Below, piece after piece: positions 22,795 through 33,300 of a stretch of 64,000 nucleotides of DNA (the stretch's first letter is position 1; each line of letters begins with the position of its first letter). The position numbers and the translations under genes are program-made. The stretch comes from Haematococcus lacustris (taxonomy: Eukaryota; Chlorophyta; Chlorophyceae; Chlamydomonadales; Haematococcaceae). Below the pieces are notes generated by a model. It searched no databases. It was not told where the DNA came from and saw only the letters and a list, made by a program, of their open reading frames with translations. The DNA is taken from the NCBI GenBank assembly GCA_030144725.1, contig JASKMD010000026.1, forward strand, positions 7,506,616-7,570,615. Reading direction: 5' to 3'.

Positions 22795-24115
22795 CTTCTT
22801 GAAGAACTGCTTCAGTGCCCGGTCCTGGGCTCTGTACAGCCTCAGCCGCTGACGTGCGCACCTGGGGTCCAGGTACACCTCCCACACCGCGTTCCAGGTG
22901 GCCAGGGTGACGGTGATGTGCTTCAGGTTGGCCACCAGGGAGGTGCCGGCTAAGCTGGCTGCTGCCAGGTGCTGGAGGTGGGGCTTGATGGGTGCTAGCC
23001 ACCGCTCGATGTCGCAGCGGGAGTTATTGAGGCCGCTGGCATGCTTCACCTTGCCCTTGGTCAGCTTCCACCGGACCAGCTGATCTGCTACCAGCTGTGT
23101 AATATGGTTCAAGGCATGGTACACGTGACACTTTTGCTCCGCCTGGCTTGGGTCTGGCTGAAACATGCAGCAATCTACCCTTGGCGAGGATGGGCTTACA
23201 CCGCACAAGCCGTCAGCCAGTAGGGCTGCTTGGCCTCCCACCCTAGACTGCATCACCTGCGGTATCCAGGTGCAGCCTGCTTGTTGTTTGTATCGCGAGC
23301 ATTTGATGGCATTTTCATGCACCTGCGTCCATTGAGTCCGGCGTTACCAAATACGGCTGTTACCAAATACAAATGCCAAATAGTGTTACCAAATAGTGTT
23401 ACCAAATACGGCTGGGCCGTCTTTCATCGTACACCGTTTTTTCGTATATACTGTACCGTACAATCGTCTTGGCCGTATGGCCGAGAGATCGCATGTTCGA
23501 TCCCTAGTGAGTCATGAACTGTTTTCCATACCAACAGTACGATCACAACATGACGGCGGTGGCAAGATCGGATCATTCTAGCCTGACCAACCTATAGATA
23601 ATACCTATAGTGGTGTGTGGGCATGGCATGGCTAGAGTAGGCTGGGTTGGCTGCTACTAATGGATCCCACTCGAAGTTGCCCGCTCCATGTTGCCAGCTC
23701 CAGGCTGCTACGCCATGGGTAGGGTAGGGAGAGGGCTGCGGCGTGGGGTCCTACCTACTATGCGCTTGTTGGTAGTAACTACAAGCGCATGCTTCAAGCT
23801 GCCCGCTCCAGGCTGCGGGCTTAATGCTGCCCGCTCCAGGCTGGGGGAGTGGGGGGGGAGGGGAGGGAAGGGAGGAGATCTGATGGCTTAGGAGGTGGTG
23901 GTGGTGGTGATGGTGGTCAGGGGAGGGTGGGGAGGCTTGCTCCAGGCTGTAAGGTAAGTTGGGGTGGGGAAGTGGCGCGTAGCAAGTGGGGTTACAATGG
24001 TTGAGGTGGTTGTAGGGAAAGGGAGAATGAGACCATTAACCCTGCAGCAGTCAAGCGGTATACAAGCGGTCAGGCAATGTACTTGGAGTCACATGACTGC
24101 AAGATTAACCACCAG

Positions 24116-24160
24116 GGGCTGGGCTGGGCTGGGCTGGGCTGGGCTGGGCTGGGCTGGGCT
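24116..24160. repeat. GGGCT pentanucleotide repeat
   Basis: Nine tandem GGGCT units inside the hAT-like element. Confidence 0.95.
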
Positions 24161-24322
24161 ACTGCTCTTGGCAGCTGCTCATGGCTGCAGCCCCAAGCTA
24201 CTTATGCACACCTGCTCCTGCAACTTGCGACTTGCAGCATGCTTCCTTCTTACTAGCATCTTGCAACTGCAACTGGTCTACAACGACAGATGTGGCAGTA
24301 ACATACCAAGTCGTCCAGCTCT

Positions 24323-24646
24323 TCAACATGCACTTCTGCGGCCCCGCGTTGCTTTTGCCGATGGCTGTCTTTTGGGCTTGTAGTTCGCTTGCGTTCTGCC
24401 TCCCTTGCCAGAAGCTGTGACTCCAGTTCGCTGTCGGGCATCAGGCATGTCGCGACATCTCTTCCGCTGCCGTAATGTGCTGGCATGGCGTGTGACAATA
24501 GATGCGGCGAACTCCAAGTTGCAGTTTCGGCACTGGAATCTCGGGGACCCGCTATCTCGCTGAAGTTGGTAATAAGAATCATGTACAGCGTTATTTAGCT
24601 CCTTGGGTAGAGGCATCGCTTTGTGCCGCCAAAGGCCGCGGACCAC
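24323..24646 (-). pseudogene. BED-finger-like transposase fragment
   Basis: About 107 codons. RFQCRNCNLEFAASIVTRH followed by a Cys about ten residues later resembles a BED zinc finger (CxxC ... H ... C), the DNA-binding module at the start of hAT transposases; the tail is basic (Lys/Arg/Gln). The catalytic core is missing. Confidence 0.5.
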
Positions 24647-24853
24647 CGTATAGACGGTCTGTATAAACGGAAAAATACAATGCCATTTTCGAAAAAACGA
24701 TTATACGGCAAAAACGGGCCGTCTTGGACCGTATTTGGTAACACTGGAGTCCGCCGAGGAACTGCGTGGCAGCGAATCGATCGATGCGGAGGCGTGTGGC
24801 GTCGTTACAGTCTCAGGTCGTTTGTAAGCAGGCATTCTTTAGACTAAACGGTG

Positions 24854-27800
24854 TCAAGGTGCATCATCCAGAAACGCGAGTGCAAGTGCCACGGATGGTC
24901 GCACTCCACCCAAACACTGGACGGACGGCCCCGCTGGGCACAACATCGTCAGATTCTCACGCAGCGCCATGACTAGCGGGCTCATGTGCAAGCCGACGCA
25001 GCCAGTACTCTGCAACCTAACCAGCGCTTTGTGCATGCTAGCCGCCCACCCAGCCGCTTCCGGTCGTCCGGGACGGGCCATGACCGGAAGGAGCACCCAG
25101 AGGAGGAGCAGCAGCCGGGTAACGTACAGCTGCACGCTGGGGTGCTGTGCGACACTGCCTAGCTCGCAACCGCTTGCTGTCTCCACGCCGTCAGGCATTG
25201 CTGGGCTGTCGCTGTCCTGACAGCTGTGGTTGGTAAGCATGGCCACCACCCACTGCAGCTGCTCCCATGCCAGACTGTCTGCCTGCTCACAGGCCTGCAC
25301 CTGCTCAACTGTCAAGCAAGGGAGTGCGACGGCTGCCCCGTTCCCAGCAAGAGGTGGTCGCTCCGTGTTATGCAAGCAGGCAGCCAGGCTCTGGGCCGCT
25401 ACCTGGGCCAGCAGCAGCGGTTCTTCGTGCTGGTTGTCCAACTCTGCGTCGAAGATGCGACTCGCTGATACGCTGCATGACGCCGCGGAGGCCTTCTCGC
25501 TGCCGCTCCCGCCGCCTATGTCAGCCGCGCCATTCCCATTGACTGCGCTGTCGCATGATGTTGCGGGCTTCTGGTGAGCGGTGCTGTGCGCGGCTTGCTG
25601 CAGCAAGAGAAGGTCCGGCACAGGCTCCTGAGGTGGAAAGATCAAGCCAAGCAAGCCGGCCAACGCAGCCGACGAGCCGCCCGCTATCGCGGTATCAACA
25701 AGTGCTGCGATGACGTGCCGCTGGAGAGTTTCTGTACCCGCTGGCTGTGGCCCTGCGGGTGTTCCTGCCAGGTCAGGAAGGGGCCCGGATGAGCCGAGAG
25801 CGGTACCCGGCGCGGCTGGGATTGCTCCCGCCGACTGTTGACAGCGCAGCCCAACCGCGATGAGCCATGCGGCTTGCGAACGCACTTCCGCAGACTCGTC
25901 TTCGCTGAGCTTCAGGGCCAGGAGCCAGCATGAGACCAGTAGCGCATGGCGTGCGTTGGGTGCCGCAGGTCGCAGCGAGTGCTGCAGTAGGCACGAAGTC
26001 GCCAACGCATCAGCAGCTGCGTATCGAAGGGAGTCTGGCTCGCTTGGCTGCGAGCATTGCTGGACCTGCACACGGGCCCCGTACCAGCATGCACCGAGTA
26101 AGGGTAAGGTGCACAGTGGTAGCCGGGGATGACACTGGCTACTCACGGCATAAGTATGACGGCCCCAGGGACCCCCTCTGGAGTCCCTCATGGACGCCCG
26201 TGGACCTACTCAAGGCTCAGGCACTCTATTGGCCGGAGGACATCCCTACAAATAGGGGGCTGAGGCAGATGTGGGGCACCTCATCTGCTTAGCAACATGT
26301 GCGGGCTGCAGGGAAAGCACTGCACGCAGCCTGGGCAGATCAGAATGGGCATCGAGGACGTGCGGTGTGCACGGGTGCAACCTGAGCTCAGCCTGCCATC
26401 CCTTCACCCCTCACCCCTCTGCCTGAAACTCGCCTGCTGGAAGAAGGGCAGCAAGGCTGGGTGCAGGGCGGTGCCCAGGCCCGTCCTGTCCGCCCTTGCT
26501 TCTCTGCCTTGGGTGGCCCGGGGTGGGATGGTGTGGGTGAGGGGTGCTGCCCCCAGCAGGCGCCCCAAGCAGCGCAGGCCCAGCCCCCGCTCCTCCAGGC
26601 CGCACCCCTGCCGCAGCAGCACCTCAGCCGCTGCGTCCAATAGGCCAGCAGCCGACCCTGATGCCCCTGGTGGCAGGCACTGCTGCTGCCCCTGCTGCCC
26701 CTGCTGCCCCTGCTGCCCCTGCTGCCCCTGCTGCCCCTGCTGCTGCTGCTGCTGCTGCTGCTGCCGCAGCTGCCCCTGCTGCCCCTGCTGCCCCTGCTGC
26801 TCCTGGCCAGGAGCAGTGCGTAGTGCAGCTGCCAGGTCCAGCAGTGCCAGGCAGGCCCTCAGCAGGCGCCTGCGCACCTTGGGTGCCTGCTCCCTCAGCA
26901 GCCCCTCCCACACCTGCTGCTGCAGCCACGGCACCAGAGGGAAACCACCCTGCCCAGCCTGCTGCTGCTGCCCCAGCCCGCCCTCCTGCCCTTGGCCTTG
27001 GCCTTGGCCTTCACTGCGCTCATGATCAGGTTGCTGATGTTGCGTGGAGGCTTGGGTGTCCAGGGAGGCTGGTGTGGTGAAGGCTGAAGGGGGGCTCACA
27101 GCGGGCTGGGCGCTGACCAGCATGAGCTGGAGGGTTGGTTGGTGGTCCTGCTGATCCTGCTGCTCTAAAGCTTGCTGGCCTGACCTGGCAGCGGCCAGGA
27201 GGCTGAGGAGAGGGAGCACACAGTGCCAGCGGGCAGCTGTGGCGGCGGCGCGGGCGCTGACTTCGCATGCTACACGCCCGAGCGGGGCGGTGGTGGGCTG
27301 GTGGGAGGAGTGGTTTCCGGGCGGGAGGGGCAGGCTGCAGTCAGCACGCGGTGCAGGGAGACTGGATGAGCACTGCGGAGCTTGTGGCCATCTCATTGGC
27401 AGACGGCTCCTCGTTCGTGTGCTTGCAAGGGTTAGGGTTAGGGTGAGGGTTGTCTAAGACGGGGTTAATCCGTGGCATGGATCCATGTCTCAAGTCTGTG
27501 GCTTAATCTATGGCATGAGGCATGAAGGCAAGCGAGCATGAAGAATGACCTGGTGAGTGTGTTGCAGCAACACTGACAGGCAAGTGCCATGTTATGTCGA
27601 GGATGTTGTTGGTGATGAGGAAGATGACCTACCCGGCCAGCGCCTGCTCCACCAGCACTGCCAGCGCCTTGGCCGCTGCTGCCCTGATGTCGTAGTCTGG
27701 GGACAGCAGGCTCTGGCCCAGCCGCGACAGCAGCAGCTGCTGCGGCGGCCCAGCCACCACCCCCTGACCCCCCACCTGACCTGTGCTGTACCTTGCGGGC

Positions 27801-30303
27801 CCGGTGCTGCCAGCGTCCTCTGCGCCCTGGCTGCCCAGGTCAGGCAGCTGGCTGGGTGTGACACCAGCTGCACTGCAGCCCTGCAGGCCACTGCATGCCC
27901 CCCGCCCACTGCTGCCTGATGTGGAGGAACCCCAGCAGCAGATCCTGGCAGATAGAGCAGGACCCAACCACAGACGGGCCGCCTCCTTGCGCATCACGCT
28001 AGCCATGGGGTTCTGCCAGTCACTCTCAGCTAGAAACGTTACTCTTGTGACCGGACATGTCAAGCCAAGGTCGGAGGCCGGAGCGGTGGCTGTCGGCGCG
28101 CTGCTCGAGTCCACATGCAGGGTCAGCGCAGTGAAGGGGTGGGTCGGGAAGGTGGGCGAGAGGGAGGCGAGCACAACGGCCGCACAGTGCGCGTCGGCGC
28201 AGTCCAGTAGCTGCCGAGCAGCTGCTGCAGCAGGGTGGGTCGGAGCCAGGTGATGCGGATGCAGTAACTCTAGCCCGGCGCTGGCGGCGCGGAACCAGGC
28301 GGTGCCCAAGGCAGCGGGTGCGGCATGAAGCCGGGAAGCACTTTCCGACGCCTGGGTGTTTCCGGCCATCGCGGCGAGACAACGGGGTGAGATGGCGACG
28401 AGGCACGGTCCGACCAGCTGCAGCACCTCCGCCACCGCACCTGCAGCGTTAAGAGAGTACGATGTCAGTAGAGCTCAACACCACCATGCGATTTGGTGTG
28501 CAGTGCACTTTGCACGTCGGCGCTCCGATTTGACTTGCCTGGGTATACGTTGTGCTGCAGCAGAGCCGTGATCTGCATCAAGATGCCCTGTGTCGCATTC
28601 ACGCCTAGCCGTACTCGTCCCCCCGCCGTAATGATGGTGCTATTGGCAGTGGAGGCGGGGCATGTTCCGCGTGACGAGCCGCTTGTCAGAGGCTCGAGGG
28701 AGTCTAAAAGCACTGAGAGCTCGGCAACGACCTGCAACACCATTGCGCGCAGCGGCTGTATCATCGAGTGATGTTTGAGGAGCAAAGCGTTAATGTTTTA
28801 CCGCCTCAGATGGAACAAGCGGGCTCAGTGCAGCCGCTGCCAGCTGTCGTACAGCGTACAGTCGAGCTGCCGCGCACCGCCGCACAAGCGGCGCGAACGC
28901 GGCCGGGGATAGAAGCGGGCTGAGAATGGCCTGCGACCAACACCGCCAACAACATGTATAGGTATGGCGGTCGCTATCTTTGCTGCCACAGCGCCATGTG
29001 ACCTCGTGATGGCATAGGAAGGACAGAAGTAACTGCTTCTCTGCACATGCTTTGCTGGCTTGCTCATTACTACACATGCACTGCTGGCTGCTGACTGCTA
29101 GCTGCTAGCTGTGCAGCACTGACCTGACGAGGCGGGCCTGGGCGCAACCTGCTGAGCAGGACCAGAACGGGATACAGGCTGGGGTGCACCTGGGGCAGGT
29201 GAGGCCAAGGCCACGGTCAGGGTCAGTGTCAGTGTCAGTGTCAGGGCCAGGGCCAGGGCCAGGGCCAGGGCCAGGGTCAGGGTCAGGGTCAGGGTCAGGG
29301 TCAGGGTCAGGGTCAGGGTCAGGGTCAGGGTCAGGGTCAGGGTCAGGGTCAGGGTCAGGGTCAGGGTCAGGGTCAGGGTCAGGGTCAGGGTCAGGGTCAG
29401 GGTCAGGGTCAGGGTCAGGGTCAGGGTCAGGGTCAGGGTCAGGGTCAGGGTCAGGGTCAGGGTCAGGGTCAGGGTCAGGGTCACCTTGGGCAGTGCTGCT
29501 GCTGCTGTGGGGGTGCGTGGCGTGTCCTCCTCCAATACATCTACTGCTGTGCGGAATTGCTGCAGCAAGTAGGCATGCAGGCCTGGAAAGCGCTGAAAGA
29601 ACTCCGCACCTGCAACCAATGCAATGCAGGGGTGGGGAGTGAGGAGTGGTGGGTCACACTAAAGAACCACATGTGCCCCAAGTTAGAAATGGCCCCAGCT
29701 TAGGAATGACTTTGATGATGATGAGGGTGAGGGTGTGACTGCATCTCCCCAAGGCCTGGTGGCGGGGAAGGGGCAGCGAGGAGGTATAGGGGCTGGGGTG
29801 CGTGAGTGTGTATTGGTAAGAGGTAGTCAGGGCTGAAAGGGGTGTGTGGAGTGTGGGGTGTGTGGGGTGTGGTGAGGAGGGTGTTAGGCCTGCAGCTGTG
29901 AGCAGGTGCTGGTGCTGTTGCTTGGAGGGAGCAGCAAGGCTCGAGCCATAGACATGCGGGGCAGGGCCCCTGACCTGTGATGCTCCTCTTGGACGCCTCC
30001 CACTGCCCCGCGTTCCTGAATCCCAGCATGCGCACAACCAGGGCGGTGAAGCACAGCGTGGCGGCGTTACGCACCTCCCAGCTGCAACTGCCCAGCGCGT
30101 CCACACACGCCTGGGCAGAGCAGGCGGCCAGGCGGGGGTGGGTGGGTGGGGCAGGTGGGCGGGCAGGCAAGTGGGCAAGCAGGGGCAGGTGGGTGGGCGG
30201 TGGGTGGGCAGGGGCAGGAGGCGTGGGGTTGCTGTCAGGCATGGGGGAGTGGGGTCCATTGGCTGTGTGGAAGTGAGCTGGCTGTGTTGAGCAATACACA
30301 CAG

Positions 30304-30350
<47 letters not shown>

Positions 30351-33300
30351 GCTCTTACACCCGTTGCAGCCTTGCCTGAATGCCCGGGGCGCAGTAGCCA
30401 CTGACATCCACTGCCAGCTGGGCGTCCTGGAACAAAGTCTGCGACCATGCAGGTGTGACCAGCATATGGGCGGGTGTGACCACCCAGAGCACCTGGTCCA
30501 GGGCAGGAACTGGAAGCAAGCCTATGGGGGCAGGAGAAGAGTGGGGAGGGGAGAGGGAGTGGAGGGGGGCTGGGTGGGTGGGTGTGTGTGGGGGGGGAGG
30601 GTGTGGGGGGGGGAGGATGGGCGGGAGGGGAGGGAGGGGAGCAGGTCTTACCCTGAGGCAATTGAAGGCGTGCACACGTGGCCATGGCTCTGACACAGCC
30701 GCCACTGCGCCATCTGCTCCTGCTGCCCCTGGGCCCCCTGGCCCTGTTGCCCCTAGGCCTACTGCTGCTTCAATCTGATCCTGCGCTGCCGGCCAGCTGC
30801 TGCCAGCGGATGCTTGGGGAGGGGTCAGGCGGCACTTGGGCCTGGCAGCGGCCAGGCTGTGCTGGTTCAGAGCCGGGCCACCGCCAGCTGCCACTGAGAG
30901 CAGCTGGGTCATCACCATGGGCAGCAGCACCTGTGGCAGGCAGGCAGGCAAGCTCTGTGGCTACTGCTGGTGGTGCCAGTGATGGTAGGAAAGGAACTGT
31001 GAATTAGATGTGTGACGATATGTGTGGGAGACTGTGCGAGAAGTATGTGTGACACTAGATAGATGAGGGAGAGTGAGGTGTGACAGATGTAGAGGGAAGT
31101 CCAGCAGGTAGCATGAGTTGATGGTGGGTGGAGGGTGGAGGGTGGTGAGCGATGGCGGGGAGGGGTCTCCCCCCTGGGTCTCCCATTCAGCCGCCCCTAC
31201 CTTGGCACCCAGGCAGGCTGGTGGGCGGGCAACGCGGTGTGAGGGGCAGGCTGGTGGGCAGGCTGACCTGGGCCTCACCCAACCCCCCCTGCACCTGTCA
31301 CCCAACCCCCCCTGCACCGCTCACTACCTCGGCGCCCTGAATGATCCTTTAAGGATGGGGAGGGCAACACCTTGGCCCACTATCCACCCACCCCCACATT
31401 GCCTTGGCACCCTTACCTTGACCTCCCATCCACCCGCCCTCACCTTGGCACCCATGCCTGGCTCTGCTCTCAGCAGGCAATCCACAGCCACCGGCAGGCC
31501 TGCGCTGCGCCGGATGATGTGGTCCAGGCCCTGGCTAGGGGCCACCATGTAACGCAGGCAGGCCGACAGCCAGGCAGCTGGCAGCGAGTTCAGGGCGGGG
31601 CTGCTGCTTCTGCATCAGCGCCCAGGAAATCAGCAGGGCAGCAGGGCAGCCATGCAGTCCCGGCTGTCAGGGCAGCGGCAGCAGCGGCAGCAGCAGCCAC
31701 ATGTTCTGGGAAGGCAGCTAAAACAGGTTCAGGCTGTGCGGCAGTGCTGGCAGGGGCAGGCTGCACCCAGCATGGCTTGGCCCTGCGCCTCCCTTGCCAC
31801 CCCTGCTGCCCCCTGGCCTGCACCCACCTCAGCAGCTTGGTGCTGAGCTGAGTCAGCCCGATGCCTGCCTTGTCCACGGCGCCGTTGTGCTTGATGACCA
31901 GCAGCAGGTCCCGCACCAGCAGGTCCCCTAGCGCCGCCACCTCACCCTCACCCAGCAGCCAGCCAGGGCAGCGCAGGCCACCACCCAGCACAGGACAGGG
32001 GCGGGCACCCCCCCCGCCCCTCATCCCTCCCCCCACCACCCCACACCCCCCACCAGGCATGGCACCGCCAGCTGCTGCCGGTGTTTGCTGCTGCCCGGCC
32101 ACCCCCTTGGTGGAAGCCCCATTCCTGTTCACTGCAGCGAACTGTCCTTGCTTCTTCCCCTCCCCCTCCCCCTCACCCTCACCCTCACCCCCCTCCTCCC
32201 CCTCTCCCTCCCCCTCCCCCTCCTCCTCCAGGGGCATGCAGGCCACCAGGGTGCCGGCCAGCAGCGCCGCCTCCTTCACCGACAGCCAGCAGCCAGTGAC
32301 CACCACCTGAGCACCTGGGCCCAACAGACCACCCGCCTGACCAGACTGCTTGGTGCCATCCCCTGAGGGCAGCAGGGTGGCCAGGGTGGGTGGGTAAGGG
32401 TGGGTCAGTATGTAGGTGAGTTTGGTGAGTTTGGTGGGTGAGTTTGGTGGCTGGGTGGGTAGGCGGGCGGGCGGGGCGGGCAGGCGGGCGGTAAAGGGTG
32501 GAGGGGAGTATGTGGGTAAGGGTCCGGCCTGGACCCAATACCTGTCGTTCCTAGCCACCAAGGCGGGACTCACCGCCCTGCTCAGCGCTCCACATCCCCC
32601 CCAGCTGCCCCTCCTCCTCCTCCCCCTCCCCGCCCTCCCCCTCTGCATCTTCCACATCCTCCGCCCCCACCCCCAGCAGCGGCGCAGCCAGCGGCGCAGC
32701 AGCCAGTGCCACCACCTGGTGAAGCAGCGCCACACTGCGCTGCACCTGCACCACAGCGGCCAGCAGCACAGCGACACTCGGCCCTTCCAAGTTTTTGTTT
32801 TCTTACTGGGCTGGCTTGACTAGTCTGGGAGTGAGGGTCAGGCCTGGCAGCAGCAGGGAGATGAAAAGAGCAACACCACAAGTCCTGCCCCCTGCCCCTG
32901 CCCCTGCCCCTGCCCCTGCCCCTGCCCCTGCCCCTGCCCCTGCCCCTGCCCCTGCCCCTGCCCCTGCCCCTGCCCCTGCCCCTGCCCCCCTTACCAGGCG
33001 TCGGAGTGGTGTCCTGGCCTGGGGCGCCTCCGCCACCAAGCGTGCCCACCCCACCTCCTCCACCAGGTAGCGCAGCAGCAGCAGCGGGCCATGGACAAAG
33101 GAGGAGCGGCAGGCGGCCAGCAAGCCCCCGCCCTCCCCCTCAGGCCTCAGGGCTAGCTGGCAGGGGGCAGGCAGGGGGAGGGGTGAGGGGGGAGGGGAGG
33201 GGCGCAGGCAAACATCGGGGGGGGTGGGGGAGAGGGGCTAGCTACAGGGCAGAGGCTTCCACAGCAGGTGAAGGGTAGGAGGGAGCCAGCCTGACCCCCT

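Larger units (their letters stand above)
23341..24746. mobile_element. hAT-like element inserted in the Fanzor remnant
   Basis: The ends are inverted copies: GTTACCAAATACGGC at the left (repeated several times by 23410) and CCGTATTTGGTAACACTG at the right. GAGTCCG flanks both sides (23334-23340 and 24747-24753). The empty site is seen at 13310-13330, where the flanking sequence is continuous. The CAGTG terminus suits hAT. Subterminal regions contain AT-rich CGTATATAC motifs. Exact duplication length (5-8 bp) is uncertain because the left end is rearranged. Confidence 0.78.
21935..24830 (-). pseudogene. Fanzor (eukaryotic TnpB-like) gene remnant, split by a transposon
   Basis: RNA-guided nuclease family remnant. 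Minus-strand exon (about 23322 to 22795) encodes KGKVKHASGLNN and TWNAVWEVYLDPRCARQRLR then AQDRALKQFFKK. A GT-AG intron (22663-22794) follows, then an exon from 22662 with AKELVVFFSAASIGT (central RuvC-like beta region), VVLVDEHRTTRVSSAVN (the VDExxTxxxS motif preceding the zinc-ribbon region), VRGLMWC, and after a frameshift near 22160 GRWLDRDCNAALNMQRIGES (RuvC-III Asp) to a stop at 21935. The zinc-ribbon CxxC pairs look degenerate. Upstream, a hAT-like element (23341-24746) interrupts it. The frameshift and insertion make it a pseudogene. Confidence 0.7.

Noticed and set aside
26297..27025. Cys-rich plus-strand ORF of 242 codons
   Set aside because: Antisense of the THADA Gln/Gly-rich exon; cysteines come from CTG repeats read out of frame.
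27428..27450. Telomere end
   Set aside because: Only three AGGGTT-like units within a gene; not a chromosome end.
29098..29642. Poly(Leu-Thr) and poly(Gly-Ser) frames
   Set aside because: Translations of the AGGGTC array in a THADA intron.
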